Positions 1 to 10,797 of a DNA stretch of 64,000 nt are shown here, piece by piece; within the stretch, counting starts at the first letter, position 1; each line of letters opens with the position of its first letter. This stretch comes from Pseudorasbora parva (taxonomy: Eukaryota > Chordata > Actinopteri > Cypriniformes > Gobionidae), in the NCBI RefSeq assembly GCF_024679245.1, contig NC_090187.1, positions 4,490,909 to 4,554,908 of the forward strand. Reading direction: 5' to 3'. The position numbers and the translations under genes were made by a program. Under the pieces are notes generated by a model. It was not told where the DNA came from. It made no database searches and worked only from the letters and a program-made list of their open reading frames with translations.

Positions 1-167
1 ACAAGGAAATAGATTAGTACTTATTACACCATTAAAATTACAAAACAAAATCCCTACTGATTTATTAAAACAACTTTTGACATAGAATATACTTGTTTGT
101 TCACAGTTTGAATGCTCTTTTTCAAGATATGAGGTGGATTATCCACTGTTGAGTTTAGTATGACTAA
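1..167. other. AT-rich sequence, nothing recognised
   Basis: No credible reading frame or repeat is seen. The last bases (TATGAC, 159-164) recur just after the following element, at 897-902, and may be part of its target duplication. Confidence 0.4.
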
Positions 168-896
168 AGCCTTATTCGGACTGGATTAGTTTAACATGGG
201 GACGTGGGGGTAAAGTAATTATTACCAGAGGTTCTCGGTGATTTTAGCCCCGTCCGAATGTGCCATCTCGGTAGTCATTACGGACAATGTCAGTAAAGAT
301 TACCAAGACTTTTACCTTCTGTAATAAGGTCCGGAAAAATGACCTGGGGTAATACTAATCCCGTTCAAATAGACCCGCTGTAAAAATGCGAGGTAAAATT
401 CCATCATTTCCTTTTTAAACGTTTTTTTTTTAAACAAATTTTGCGAGCTTTGAGGCACTTGAAGCATTCGGTTGCGTTGTAGGTGGAGGGACAACTCCAG
501 TATTTTCCGCATATCATTTAAAACAAAACGAAGATCAAAAGCTCTTATTAGAGGCACAACACTTATTTTAGCTCTAGGAAAGTGTCTATTACCAACACAA
601 TCCACTCAGAATCGTTAGACTGGATGTAACTGTTTATTATAAACAAACATTATATTGTAGACGGAGTACAGACTGGCGCTCGTGTGTGTTTGCTCACGTG
701 ATAACAGCAACGTCATACGCACATGACGACACAGAGGTTCCGTGGTGTGTAAAGCGAGTTACTCCTCCCACTCCTGCTAGTTTTACTGAGATGTCTTAAT
801 CCCGTGCGAATTGACCATTAATATTATAGACGTCCTGAGGTAAAATGACTTTACCCCGACGTCCCCATGTTAATCTAATCCTGTCCAAATAGGGCT
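168..896. mobile_element. non-autonomous DNA transposon with ~50-bp terminal inverted repeats
   Basis: The left end (AGCCTTATTCGGACTGGATT) and the reverse complement of the right end (AGCCCTATTTGGACAGGATT) match over about 50 bp, both running into AACATGGGGACGT and then GGGGTAAAGT. TATGAC flanks both sides (159-164 and 897-902), two to three bases away from the left tip, so the exact target duplication is uncertain. The interior has no transposase-like frame; the 97-codon minus frame inside resembles no family I know. Superfamily not assigned. Confidence 0.75.
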
Positions 897-1316
897 TATG
901 ACATTTAATAAAGCACATAAACGTTACCTGAGATAATCATTGCCATGTTTTGCGTTGTTATACTTTCTTCATTAAAAATTATATATGAATTCTAGGCTGG
1001 ATTAATGTAAACGGTGACCAAAAGCTGTCAAGCTCAAAAAAATTGGTTTGAATTTTTTTTGTTTTTAAATAATTCTCCATATTTGAATTTGCATTGAAGT
1101 CTTCCATCTTTGTATGAAGAACAAACTGAAATTTAAAGTATAGTTTTTTATTTATGAGACTTCTGTGCTATATTTCTTTGATGCCTAGCTTTGTGTGAGG
1201 AACAGAACGAAAGTCATTTCTTGCTGAAAAAGTTAGCATGCACTTTAGCTTTAATATCTCCTTTGTGCAATTGTAAAATGTGTATATTCTAATTTGAGAA
1301 TCACAATCAGCTATGA
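897..1316. other. AT-rich spacer
   Basis: Low-complexity AT-rich DNA; no gene or clear repeat boundary seen. Confidence 0.4.
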
Positions 1317-1494
1317 CACTGTTTCCCAACCCTGTTTCTACACACACACCACCCCTACACATTTTCAAACACTTCCTAATCAGACACACCTGTTTCAACT
1401 CATCAGCTCATTAGCAGAGACTCCAAAAACATATGGGTCAGATAAGAGACACATAAAAAGTTTACACCTCCAGGAACAGGGTTGAGAAACACTG
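1317..1494. mobile_element. short hAT-like MITE
   Basis: The left end reads CACTGTTTCCCAACCCTGTT and the reverse complement of the right end reads CAGTGTTTCTCAACCCTGTT, an 18/20 match. CAGTGTTTCYCAACCC is typical of hAT (Charlie-type) ends. I could not find a matching 8-bp target duplication. The 178-bp element is too short to code. Confidence 0.65.
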
Positions 1495-2036
1495 GGTGCA
1501 TTTACATGCACACCAGTAAGCTGATAGCTCAAAAAAAAAAAAAAAATTCAGCTTATTGAAATAACCATGTTTTCACCGTTTACATGAAAACCAGTCAACT
1601 GACAATGCAAGTAAACCACGTTTACATGACTTTATTAATAAACCAGGTTATTTCCTTATAACCTGACGTCAAAAATAATAATGTCTGTATCTGACTCTGA
1701 GTTTTTCAAATGCTACGTCAGTTGTGATGTTAAATAAAGCGAGAGATTAACGGCTCATATTATTCCCTCATGCTGTTACAGGTGCAGTGTTTTGACTGAA
1801 CCTCTTCTACTTCTGCTGCATGAGATAAGAACACATCTTTACAATGTTCTGGGTCTTTAAAAGTCTGTGTTTGTGATATATGTCTTTATTTTATGCAAAA
1901 CGCTAGATCGCTCTGTCTGGATGCATTTAAATCTGCTCTAAGTTTCCGATTTTGTCACCTATCACACATGCACACTTCAGTAAGCTGACAGAAAGCAGGT
2001 TAATGCGTTTACATGCTGCGCAAAATCGGGGTAGTC
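1495..2036. repeat. repeat-like region with direct repeats
   Basis: A block containing CATGCACAC and AGTAAGCTGA near 1508-1526 recurs in the same orientation near 1968-1990. The word TTTACATG is repeated several times between. It looks like part of an interspersed repeat, but I could not define its ends. Confidence 0.35.
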
Positions 2037-2243
2037 ATAGAAAACAACCGGCGGGAAAAAAACGCGGACTTGGCAACACAGTGCAGTTGAGCTCTGTTGA
2101 TGTCGCTTCGTTGTTCTGATTGGTTGTAAGTCTCCAATTGATGTCTTTCCTGGTTGGGTTGAAACACGCCCCATAATCACAGCCTAATTGAGCAGTTTCA
2201 GACTCATATTCTGACTAGAATTGAGTATGACTAGGTCAGGCTA
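2037..2243 (+). repeat. interspersed repeat family R1, copy 1 (3' part)
   Basis: This stretch matches 7638-7846 and 60205-60437. Shared landmarks in order are CGGACTTGGCAACACAGTGC, TCTGATTGGTTG, GAAACACGCCCCATAATCAC and a right tip ending CAGGCTA. The copies differ by scattered substitutions, as expected for old transposon copies. This copy lacks the left part present in copy 2. Confidence 0.7.
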
Positions 2244-2246
2244 CTG

Positions 2247-2644
2247 CACTTTAAAAAATTTTTTTGAAAAAAAGTTACCTGGTTGCCTTAAAATTTTGAG
2301 TTCATTGAAATTAAAATTTTGAGTTAATACAATGAACATTTTTTTGAGATTCGACAACCTTTATTAAAATATTATTAAAATATTTTGTAAGCATATTGGA
2401 TAATTGTGTGTGTATTATTTCTGATGACGCAGTGAAACATGCCAAATAGTGCTATTTTCATGATTTATCACATTTTTAATGTGGTTCAGATACAAAAATA
2501 TTTTGAGTTTCTATTTATTAAACAAATTTCCTTCATTGTATCAACTCAAATTTTTAATTTCAATAAACTCAAATTTTTAAGGCAACCAGGTTACTTACTT
2601 TTTAAAGTTAAACCAACAAAAAACAACAATATTTTTTTACAGTG
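2247..2644. mobile_element. palindromic MITE with CACTGTAAAAA-type ends
   Basis: Two arms of about 100 bp are inverted copies. The left has GTTACCTGGTTGCCTTAAAA; the right has TTTTTAAGGCAACCAGGTTA. The tips are CACTTTAAAAAA and the complement of TTTTTTTACAGTG. It could fold into a long hairpin. The 97-codon plus-strand ORF across it is an accident of the AT-rich arms. It sits next to repeat R2 and may have disrupted it. Confidence 0.7.
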
Positions 2645-2850
2645 TGGCTGCCGTATGTCTCTTGAACAAATGCGTCATTACATCAGCTTTGATTGTAAAC
2701 TGTCATTGGCTCTCATTTTGTCTGGTGACTGATTGCATCATGCTAAAGGGTCGGAAGTGTGTATCTTTTGATTGAGTGGAGTGTTCTTTACATGAAGATA
2801 TCATATGACTGCAGTAGACGAATACAACATGATTTAAAAATTGTATACTG
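2645..2850 (+). repeat. interspersed repeat family R2, copy 1
   Basis: It matches 47996-48235. Both share TGGCTG(C/T)(C/T)GTATGTC, GCGTCATTAC, TCAGCTTTGATTGTAAA, CATTGGCTCTC and ACATGAAGATATC in the same order. The second copy extends further upstream, so this one is truncated at its junction with the preceding MITE. Confidence 0.65.
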
Positions 2851-3097
2851 TTTTTGCAGTAAATACTAGGGATGCACCAAATCCAGGATTAGGGTTCGGA
2901 TTCGGCCGAATATTGGGCTTTTTGACTGGGTTCGGTTTCTGCCGAACCTTAGAATTTTTTTCCACCGAACCGAACCCGCTTGCACTACGTGATACTGGTC
3001 GAACATGATGCCGTGGTGGATTATGGCAACGTGTTTACTAGGTGGACCGTTCGAATTCAGTAGGCTGTGAGAGAGTGGAAATGGAACAGAAAGTGTT

Positions 3098-3193
3098 GTT
3101 TGGCAGTACTTTCAGTTACAAGAAGGCAATTCAAGTCGAGCTATATGTTCAATTTGCAATGCCGATTTGTCTCGTGGTGGCATGAAACCCTAA
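3098..3193 (+). pseudogene. BED zinc-finger fragment of a hAT transposase
   Basis: The plus frame reads VWQYFQLQEGNSSRAICSIC, then NADLSRGGMKP and a stop. The W-x-Y-F start, the C-x-x-C pair and the LSRGG turn are hallmarks of BED fingers in hAT transposases and ZBED proteins. The distal zinc ligands (H-x-H/C) are missing because the frame ends about where the nested repeat begins. No start codon or splice context is visible. This is a relic, but it confirms the hAT assignment of the surrounding element. Confidence 0.75.
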
Positions 3194-3202
3194 ACAATAG
3201 CC

Positions 3203-3915
3203 GCTGGATGTCCGGTTCGCTAACGAATCGTTCTTTTTAACCGGATCTTTTTAGTGATCCAGTCGAACCAGTTCACCAAATCGGACTGAATCGGTTCACG
3301 TCTCAAATCAGCGCTGATCTCACAAGTTACTATAGTTACTCACTTTCTGACATGAGTGACAGTCCCTCAGACTAGAAATAAACTAATATCTTGAAGTATA
3401 TGTTGTAACTCCAACAGTTGACTGAACTGAGACATGTTTTGCTGTGAGAACCGGTGAGCTGAGATACTGCATGCGTGATAGCGTCGTCTTGAACCGAACT
3501 GTTTCTCTCGGAGTGGGATGGCTGCTGTTTCTCTCGGAAAACTGATGCTGATAATAAATGAGCACGGGTGAACCAAGGATTTGTGTAAGTTTTGTGTTAT
3601 GTCAATGTAAGTTTATTTAATCTGTGTAAAACATCAGTGTTTGCATGACCATGGCTGTATTGAGTGCTTTTGCAAAACATGAATTAAAAAAATGTATCCA
3701 AGATGATGATGACAATAATAATTATTACTATACTAAGTTTTGATTACAAATACTTTATATGAATGTGTTTGAATGTATTTTCATCCTCCGGGATGATAGA
3801 AATGACGTCATTACGTAAGGACGTAAAAGAAGCGGTGATCCGGTTTTTTTAACCGGTTCTTTGAAACGAACTGTCCGAAAGAACCGTTTCGCGGAAAAGA
3901 ACCGAACTTCCCATC
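3203..3915. repeat. probable repeat nested inside the hAT element
   Basis: Both sides contain blocks built around GGTTC/GAACC. On the left are TGGATGTCCGGTTCG and AACCGGATC; on the right are AACCGGTTC and AAAGAACCGAACTTCCCA. These read as degenerate inverted ends. It interrupts the BED-finger frame. Its boundaries are approximate and no target duplication was found. Confidence 0.45.
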
Positions 3916-4200
3916 TGAGAGAAAAGAGTTGTGCATGAAGGAATCTACAGACAACAATATGGCACAGTCATCCTGGCATAATGTTGCCTTTTTTTAATTT
4001 TATTTTTATTTTATTAAAATTAAATTAAAAATGCACTGCTGTGGACGTTGTTTATGTCATTAATGTGTTTACTGTGATGATGGACTGAAGATGGGAGTTG
4101 GATTCTGTATTCGGTTTCGGATTCGGCAGAATCTTAACCAGTGGATTCGGTATTCGGCCGAACCTCAAAAATCTGGATTCGGTGCATCCCTAGTAAATAC

Positions 4201-5601
4201 CTGTGACCTGTAGTTTTATTTGCCTATTACGAGTTTTATATTGTTGACAAGTGGGTAGGTTTAGGGTAGGAGTTGGGTTGCTCCAAAATATAAAAGTTTA
4301 TAAAAAATATTTGTAAAATGATGTCTACTTTTACAAACGCAAAGAATTATGTGTCTTGATCTGACACATTGGGCAAACAACTTAAATCAATGGAGCACAC
4401 GTCAAAAGATGACGCTAAAGGTGTACCCTGTGTGTTAAAAATCAACACAGTGGGGTCCTGACCAAGCATCAATGTGAGGAGTTGGGAGTGAGAATATATA
4501 TAGCTCTGTGCGTTTTTCCATTGTCTCCGGTCGCATTCAAATGTAAATTGTGTGAGCTTATTTCCTCCATTAGATCAAAAGATCTGAAAAATCCCAAAAT
4601 ACGGATTAAAACTCCAGGTGTAAATGCTAATGCATCTCCCTCGTCTACTTGTGATCTGAACAACCAAAACGCATCTTAATATTGCAAAAAACTATTCTTT
4701 TTGGCATTGTGAGAGCTTAACAGCTCATGTTCGCTATTCATTATGGCATCCCTTGTGTGAACTACCTCTTTGTGTTCTGTAGAATAAAGAAAGTCATGCA
4801 GGTTCAGATTAATAAATGATGACAGAATATTTATTCCCAGGTGAACTGTTTTATAATAACACCACAAGCTTGAGCACTGTGTTACAGGGGAGCAACACAA
4901 GGTGAATCACACTGACATGTTCATGGAATGCAAACATTTATGTTCACAGACATAAATCAAAGAGCTCTTTCTGTCCATAGCGCAGTCTCGCTGTCATTAA
5001 AGCTCTCTTCCACAGCCCTTCTTTGCTCATTACGGCAGGAGGAGATTCAGCAGAGGCCTTGTTAAAGGCAGGAGATGCCGGCTGTGTTATCCGAGCCCCA
5101 GGCGTGAGTTAGTGCGCTGTGTGTTTGCTCTGGCCGTGAGCTCTGTGTATTTACTAATATTAGTGGAAGTGCTGGAGGCAGAAGAAAGAGAGGCCAGGGA
5201 GGGCAGCTATTTTTACTAGTCGGTCTGTGCCTTGTTCCTGGCCAGTCCCTGCCCACGCGTGGCCATGTGTGCGCTCACCTAGAGGTGCTACGTAAAGCAT
5301 AGGGCAAAACTCCTTCTCTTTCTGTCTCTTGTGTCTGTCCACTGTCTATAGCTTTCCACCTCTACCACTCTTACAGTCCTTTACTGACTGAAAAACATTT
5401 TAACAATGATTTTACGCATTCTGAAGAAAATGGGAATGGTGTCTGCCTATGCAGAAGTTGCTGCTGTGGTACTATGGGTGGTTGTCAGTGGGTTTTTAAT
5501 AATATATTTTTTCTGTATGAATAAATAATTTATAATACACAAAACAAATGGGCTTTTAGATGATAATGATAATGGGGTTAAACTAAAACTTCAATATTCT
5601 C
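4201..5601. other. non-coding sequence, no gene seen
   Basis: Around 4248-4285 there is a GGGTAGGTTTAGGGTAGG stretch of the kind found in several fish repeats. Around 5040-5350 GC content is higher, but the overlapping small frames there (60-64 codons, minus) have no recognisable domain. Nothing else can be supported. Confidence 0.4.
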
Positions 5602-6124
5602 GGGTCGCCTTCTGTGTGAAAGCAACCACGTCCCAGAATTGATTACCGAATTGAACCCGGGTCAGGGACCTAGTAACATTGCGGGATTCGACCTGGGATG
5701 AGCGCTGTGTGAAAAGCCGAAACTAATGCCGCAACGTGTACGTAGTTATCGTGCGACTCCTAGAGCTTGTTTTTTCAATAATACAACCCTGCAGTGCCAG
5801 AAGAGCTCGTCGGTGTTTTAAACGCAGAGAGTGTTCGTATACAAAAGAAACTAAAATTAAACATGCAGAAATGTGCGCAAACTGGACACAAGTCGAGACC
5901 ACGGAGCTCCTTACTATCCGTGCTGAAGCTGAGATCGCTCGCCATTATACATCACATCCGGATGTCACGTGTCAACTCGACCCGGGACCGTTACGGGTTG
6001 TGTGTAAAAGCGCACATATTACGGTATTTCGCTGGCAGTGTGAATGGACCAAATCTAGCGGTCCGGGAACAAATGCCGAGTCGCATTATCCGTGTCTTTG
6101 CCGGAATCGCAGTGTGAAAGGGGC
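5602..6124 (+). mobile_element. PIF/Harbinger-like non-autonomous element
   Basis: The ends contain TTCTGTGTGAAAGC on the left and its inverted counterpart GCAGTGTGAAAGGGGC on the right; the motif GTGTGAAA recurs internally. The element is GC-rich compared with its surroundings and carries a Myb/SANT-like frame, the companion protein type encoded by Harbinger elements. No Harbinger nuclease is present. Its right end abuts the next repeat at about 6121-6125. Confidence 0.5.
5871..5945 (+). pseudogene. Myb/SANT-like domain fragment
   Basis: The plus frame reads ANWTQVETTELLTIRAEAEI. The spacing W-x-x-x-E-x-x-x-L-L-x-I-R-A-E is that of the first helix of the Myb/SANT-like (trihelix-related) domain found in the DNA-binding partner of Harbinger transposons. 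The helix-2 and helix-3 tryptophans or equivalents are not recognisable downstream. The surrounding 132-codon frame (5736-6134) otherwise has no known domain. I call it a truncated transposon exon rather than a host gene. Confidence 0.5.
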
Positions 6125-7080
6125 TATAGAGTAGTATGGCATCCTTCATATCTCCTAAAAGTCTTTAGTTTTATTATACTTATGAAAATAAAGATACATT
6201 GTACCGAGTCTTTCCTAAAAAAGAGTGGCTGAAGGCATATCGTGTGGACAGAGCTAAAGAATGATGAGCACGCAGCTATTGCGTTGAAAGCTTCTGAAAG
6301 CTCTGACATCCTTAATCGTGAAATTTTTTTTTTTTTAAATGTATATCCTAAATAAACCATTGAGATCAGTCAGATTTAGCCATACATTTATGATCCAGAC
6401 TCAGATTTAGAGGCTGAAATTGAACAGGAGAAGCAGCAATGACGACTACAGCAGGGCGTCTCAATGGTATGTAACGTTACAGTAACTAGTTTTACAACAT
6501 TTGTGTGTGTTTGCGCGTGGTTTATGAGAACATAATTTGATTTATGGACTATTGTATGTGATTTAATGTTAGCAGTAGCAAGCAGAACGGTTTTGCACGT
6601 TAGACTCATGAGTGTTTTCATAGAAAAACAATGGAACAGTAGCACATTTGAATGAACGAGTCGATAGCTAACAACACAAAGACATTTGAAGCAGTTTTAC
6701 TCACCGCCTGCTTCAAACACACGACCGTCGTGAACATTAATCGCTGGAACCGAGTTAAACTGCACCTTGTTTATAAACCGTTGTCGCCGAATTGCAGGGA
6801 ACAAACAAAAACACTTGCACAACTCTGTTGCTGCTCCGGAAAAACTAACTCCATCCACTGTCCCATTAACGCTGGTTTCTTTGGGAAGCTGTTCAGGGTT
6901 ATCTTGCCCTGACAACCAAAAACGCACTTCTTTGGTGACATTGTTGATTTCGTGAACTCCTGTGACTGCAGCGCAGCCAGCTTCCCTAAAGCGCTTGCGC
7001 TCTCATTCTAGTCACATGTGCCCTTCCGGGAGAAGATTCTGTACCGCCCGCACCAGGACATTCTGCCATATCTGATGTCA
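6125..7080 (-). mobile_element. THAP-exon repeat family, copy A
   Basis: It matches 61592-62060 at both ends. At the left both have CTATAGAGTAGT, then CTTCRTATCTCC and AAAAGTCTT. At the right both carry the THAP-coding block. Read on the minus strand, it starts with a THAP exon that ends at a splice donor. It appears to be an internally deleted DNA transposon whose coding strand is minus. The right border lies just before TAGCCTGG at 7086. Confidence 0.6.
6705..6941 (-). pseudogene. decayed THAP zinc-finger first exon
   Basis: From an ATG at 6941 the minus strand reads MSPKKCVFGCQGKITLNSFP, then KKPALMGQWMELVFP and VFVCSLQF. This follows the THAP plan: C-x2-4-C, an invariant Pro, a Trp about 20 residues on, then C-x-x-H. 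The final ligand is Gln instead of His. A stop follows at NGL, and the rest continues only in another frame (FINKVQFNS...). The frame closes at GGCG|GTGAGT (donor at 6699-6704), a good 5' splice site. THAP domains are DNA-binding modules of P- and Kolobok-type transposases and host THAP proteins. The lost ligand, stop and frameshift make this a relic. Confidence 0.75.
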
Positions 7081-7085
7081 GATAG

Positions 7086-7846
7086 TAGCCTGGATGCCAG
7101 CCGAACTTAGCCCCGCCCTCAACAATTTTAGGTCGGGCAGTTCGGTCTGGACTTGATCTATAGAGGGGTAATTATCCCCGAACAGAAACTGTTCAGACCA
7201 ATGAAATCATCAGGGCGGGCTTTAGATGATGACGGACAGATGATCAACAGTAATGTAATCATCACGTCATCAAAGGGGTTTGGATTATATTTGTTCGAAT
7301 CCTAAACGGAGAGCTTGCTTGTATATGCATTCACCTTCACAATTTCTCTCAGAAATGATGATCATGTTGGGTAAGTACTCTGTGTATCATTAAATTCTTT
7401 TATTGGTTTTACAACACCGGCAAAGATCGTGTATTCCAGCATGCGTGCAGACAGGGTTGCCAAGTTTTTACAACAAAACCCTCCAACTACTTGCCCTACA
7501 CATTAGCTTCTCCAGGGTGTACTCCGGGAAAAAAATGGCGTTTGGGGGTAAAATGTGTGTTATTTTGGCAAGGTTGCCTGCTAAAATTCACACTCATGGG
7601 GCTATATATCACATAATAGTCTCTTCAACCCGCGGACATAGAAAACAACCCGCGGAAAAAAAACGCGGACTTGGCAACACAGTGCAGTTGAGCTCTGTTG
7701 ACGTTGCTTCGTTGTTCTGATTGGTTGTTGGTCTATCCAATTGATGTCTTTCCTGGTTCGGTTGAAACACGCCCCATAATCACAGCCCAATGGAGCAGTT
7801 TCAGACTCATATTCTGACTAGAATTGATTATGACCACGTCAGGCTA
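7086..7846 (+). mobile_element. repeat family R1, copy 2 (fullest copy)
   Basis: It begins TAGCCTGG and ends CAGGCTA, so the tips are inverted copies of TAGCCTG. The right 330 bp match the copies at 2037-2243 and 60115-60437. The 105-codon plus frame (7403-7720) crosses the repeat and has no known domain. I take this to be a non-autonomous DNA transposon, superfamily unknown. No clean target duplication is seen, although CAGATAG occurs near both ends. Confidence 0.55.
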
Positions 7847-8382
7847 GACAGATAGACACATACTCGGAAAAAACTTTACAAAACCGGAAGGAATATTTTT
7901 GGCACAGAAATATTTAATCAAACATCCAACTTTTTTCTTTTTTTTTTTTGAAACTTTGTCCATGTTAAGGATGGGAATCCAAGTCTTTAACAGTGTAAGC
8001 TCAATATGCATGAAACAGCATTTCACCCCTCCCCCCCAACTAAAAATACAATAAAATGTTAATTCTCATTTCATGATTTTTTTTTTCACGAAGTTCTAAA
8101 ATAACTAAAACTAAATAAAGTAAACATTAATAAACTATATAGTTTTAATTGTTATCAATAACAAAAGATAACAAAAACACAACAACATTTCCAAAACGTT
8201 AACTAAATTTAAAAAGAAAACAAAATATAGTCTAATATATTAATATAATAGTATATAAATTAGATATTACAATGATATACACAAAATATATACTAAACAC
8301 AGACATTGATTAATGTTAGATTTTTTTTTTTTTAGTTTTTTTTTTTTTTTTTTTTTACTCTAGAAATGTATTTATTTTTAAC
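7847..8382. other. AT-rich spacer with A and T homopolymer runs
   Basis: Several runs of T (8320-8357) and A occur. No gene or repeat boundary is recognised. Confidence 0.4.
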
Positions 8383-9922
8383 TTAAACGTGCAGTATGCA
8401 ACTTTTGGCCACTAGGGGTCACTCATTCAAAATAATAACAACAGACGTACTTTGATGACGTCGGGAAAGTGCGTGGGCTCATGGGAGTTGTTGTCATTAT
8501 TGCCACTGTCAACCAGCGAATCTGGCATCTCCAGCAGAAAACATGTTCACTGACAAGGTAATTGTTATATTACATCTCTATTATTGTTAAGTTTAGTTAC
8601 GGCTTTTCACTTTGTATAATGTCAATCTAATGAAATAGCAGTGAGCTACCGTTACTCAACAAACTTATCAGTAACGTTAGCTAATGTGTGAGACAGAATG
8701 TTGTGCGGGCGGTCGCTATGTCAACATACCTATAAGTTGGTAGGCTATGTTGACATATTAACCGCGCATCATAATTTGAGTTACTCAAATTATAGATATG
8801 TTGACATGGCATCCGCGATTGTCGAACATTCTGTATATCAACTGTTCAATAAGGAAATACATTTCAATTTAGTTTATCATTACCAACATAAAATAGTAAA
8901 TGAGAGAACCAGCACCAGCAATACGTTGTTCATTGGAACACGCGCTGTGTCGCTCCCCACGTTCATCAATCATTCTAATAAACATTTATTTTGGAACTCA
9001 GAGATATATGAATAAGTAGATCATTATTAAATCGATATTATATGTAGCTAGTATTAACATATAATAAAAGTGACGGTCACCTTGTGGCATATTACCTTAT
9101 GAAGCTAACGTTACTTTCTCCAGCTACATATAAAACCAATAATAGCTAGTCCATCTGCGTTTTACACATGACATCATCGTGTCACCAAATATACGGATAG
9201 AAATATACTCTCAGTTTTAAAAAGTCTCAGTTTCAGTCTCCAAAAACACAGAATCCACCTGTTTGAAAAGCCGATGCAATACAAAATGTATACGTATTAA
9301 GCTAAACGCGTCTCAATGTGGTCAAGATCGCTATGCAATATGCAAACATACAGCATGTTATGATTATATGATTATTATGTTAGCTGAATGGTTACTTAAA
9401 TTACCTGTTTATTAAAACGAAAGCGAGATCAGCATCTCTCTGCAGTCCGAGCTTGTCACGAAGATTTCGCCATCTTTCAAAGGCTTCTCCAAGGTTTACA
9501 CGTCTCTTGCTTCTTCTACTGTCCCAAAATCTTCTCGGGTCATTTTTTTTCACCCGTACGTTTGCGCTTTGTTGAGCTGACAAAACGTACAGGCAAAGAG
9601 TAGTCATGATCCATTATCATACAGACTTTTTTATATGGGGGTTCCCCTTATACTGTCTGTCAGTGTTCCTCTTTGAGTTTGGCGGTTCCGCCGAGTTCCG
9701 CAGGAAGCAAGACGCAAACGTGGATATGACGTGAAAGACGGGCGACATAACGGAAATAAAGACACGGTCCGTGTCTTCGAATTAAAATATTAATTTCTCT
9801 GGATTTAGAAGTTAATTGGAACTGTCGGGATAATGTAAACACACAACTTTAAAAAATATATAACATAGATATAGTGATCTTTTATATTTTTAATGCTGAA
9901 ACATTACATATTGTGCCTTTAA
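8383..9922 (-). mobile_element. TTAA-ended (Kolobok-like) DNA transposon
   Basis: TTAA marks both ends (8383-8386 and 9919-9922). The tips, TTAAACGTGCAGTATGCAAC and the complement of the right end TTAAAGGCACAATATGTAAT, are inverted copies. The TTAA target and the TTAAAGGTGCA-type tip link it to 45033-45724 and 53195. Of the superfamilies with TTAA targets (piggyBac and Kolobok), the THAP-bearing relatives in this window favour Kolobok. It contains one conserved-looking minus-strand frame but no transposase catalytic core. Confidence 0.65.
9401..9607 (-). pseudogene. transposon-encoded ORF fragment with a conserved fish-repeat motif
   Basis: A 68-codon open frame from an ATG at 9607 contains RRSKRRVNLGEAFERWRNLR followed by DKLGLQRDADLAFVLINR. 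I recognise this basic-plus-helical motif (R-x-N-x-G-x-A-F-x-R-W-R-x-L...D-A-E/D-L-A) from many uncharacterised fish proteins, apparently of repeat origin. Its biochemical role is not known to me. The frame is intact but short, lies inside a TTAA-ended element and has no visible partner exon here. It could be one exon of a longer transposon gene. Confidence 0.5.
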
Positions 9923-10636
9923 ATTTTCTGGACTATATTGGAAGACCGCCTTATCCCAGTGCGTGTATTATTGCAAAGATGTTTTTGGAAGTTATTTGGG
10001 GATTGGTGGTTAATAGGGTGTTGTCACCAGGATGTTGCTGTATGGCTGCTGGGGTATTGTAGCTGGTCCCACTTTTTTATCATGTACCTTGCAAAAACTG
10101 CATGCTTACAAAAGGACTAGCTCACCCTTCAGATATAATTTATGCCTGTAGCACAAACAGTGCAGCATGAGTTATGAAGTGTAATTCTTCAGTTATAGGG
10201 TTTTGCTGAAATCCTTAGCAGTAAATGTGAACAATAGAAAAAGTGGTGCCTTCTAAAAATATATACATGTGAAAAGAAGCCTGAAGTTACTGCCTTGTGC
10301 CTGAAGCTATTTTAAGACTTTTGCTCTGTGCCTGAATTGGGCTGAGGTTTGCAAAACAAATGAACGCTGCTGCTCAGCCTTTAAATAGCTTCTTGCAAGA
10401 CCTATGCAAAAACAAATCCATTCATACAGTCAATGATATATAGTCCTCATTGACATTGCAGTGGTAATGCAGGGGCGTGATGTTTCCTTCTCTGGCTGGA
10501 GGAGATGAGTGTGTGTGTGTGAGTGTGTATCAGGACTCAGAGAGGGGAAATAACACAGTCTCTGCTCTCTTTCATTTTCAGATCATTTCTCTCTATAACT
10601 GCTATCCAGCAGTGAACACCTCCTCTAACCACTCTG
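9923..10636. other. non-coding sequence, nothing recognised
   Basis: Small overlapping frames near 9874-10120 have no recognisable domain. A short GT run lies at about 10510-10528. Confidence 0.4.
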
Positions 10637-10797
10637 TCTTTCCTTTCCTTTCCTTTCCTTTCCTTTCCTTTCCTTTCCTTTCCTTTCCTTTCCTTTCCTT
10701 TCCTTTCCTTTCCTTTCCTTTCCTTTCCTTTCCTTTCCTTCTTCTTTCCTTTCCTTTCCTTTCCTTTCCTTTCCTTTCCTTTCCTTTCCTTTCCTTT
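10637..10797. repeat. (TTTCC)n pentanucleotide microsatellite
   Basis: About 32 units of TTTCC, interrupted once near 10740 by CTTCT. The frames of up to 122 codons across it (FLSFP repeats on plus, KGKER repeats on minus) are low-complexity artefacts. Confidence 0.95.

Larger units (their letters stand above)
2867..4192 (+). mobile_element. hAT transposon, non-autonomous, perfect 8-bp target duplication
   Basis: The ends are TAGGGATGCACC and its inverted complement GGTGCATCCCTA, continued by CGAATCC-type sequence on both sides. GTAAATAC flanks both ends (2859-2866 and 4193-4200) as a perfect 8-bp duplication, diagnostic of hAT insertion. The 1326-bp body carries a BED zinc-finger remnant but no catalytic or dimerisation domain, so it must have depended on a helper. 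A second, nested repeat appears to sit inside it. The intact duplication suggests a younger insertion than most neighbours. Confidence 0.9.
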
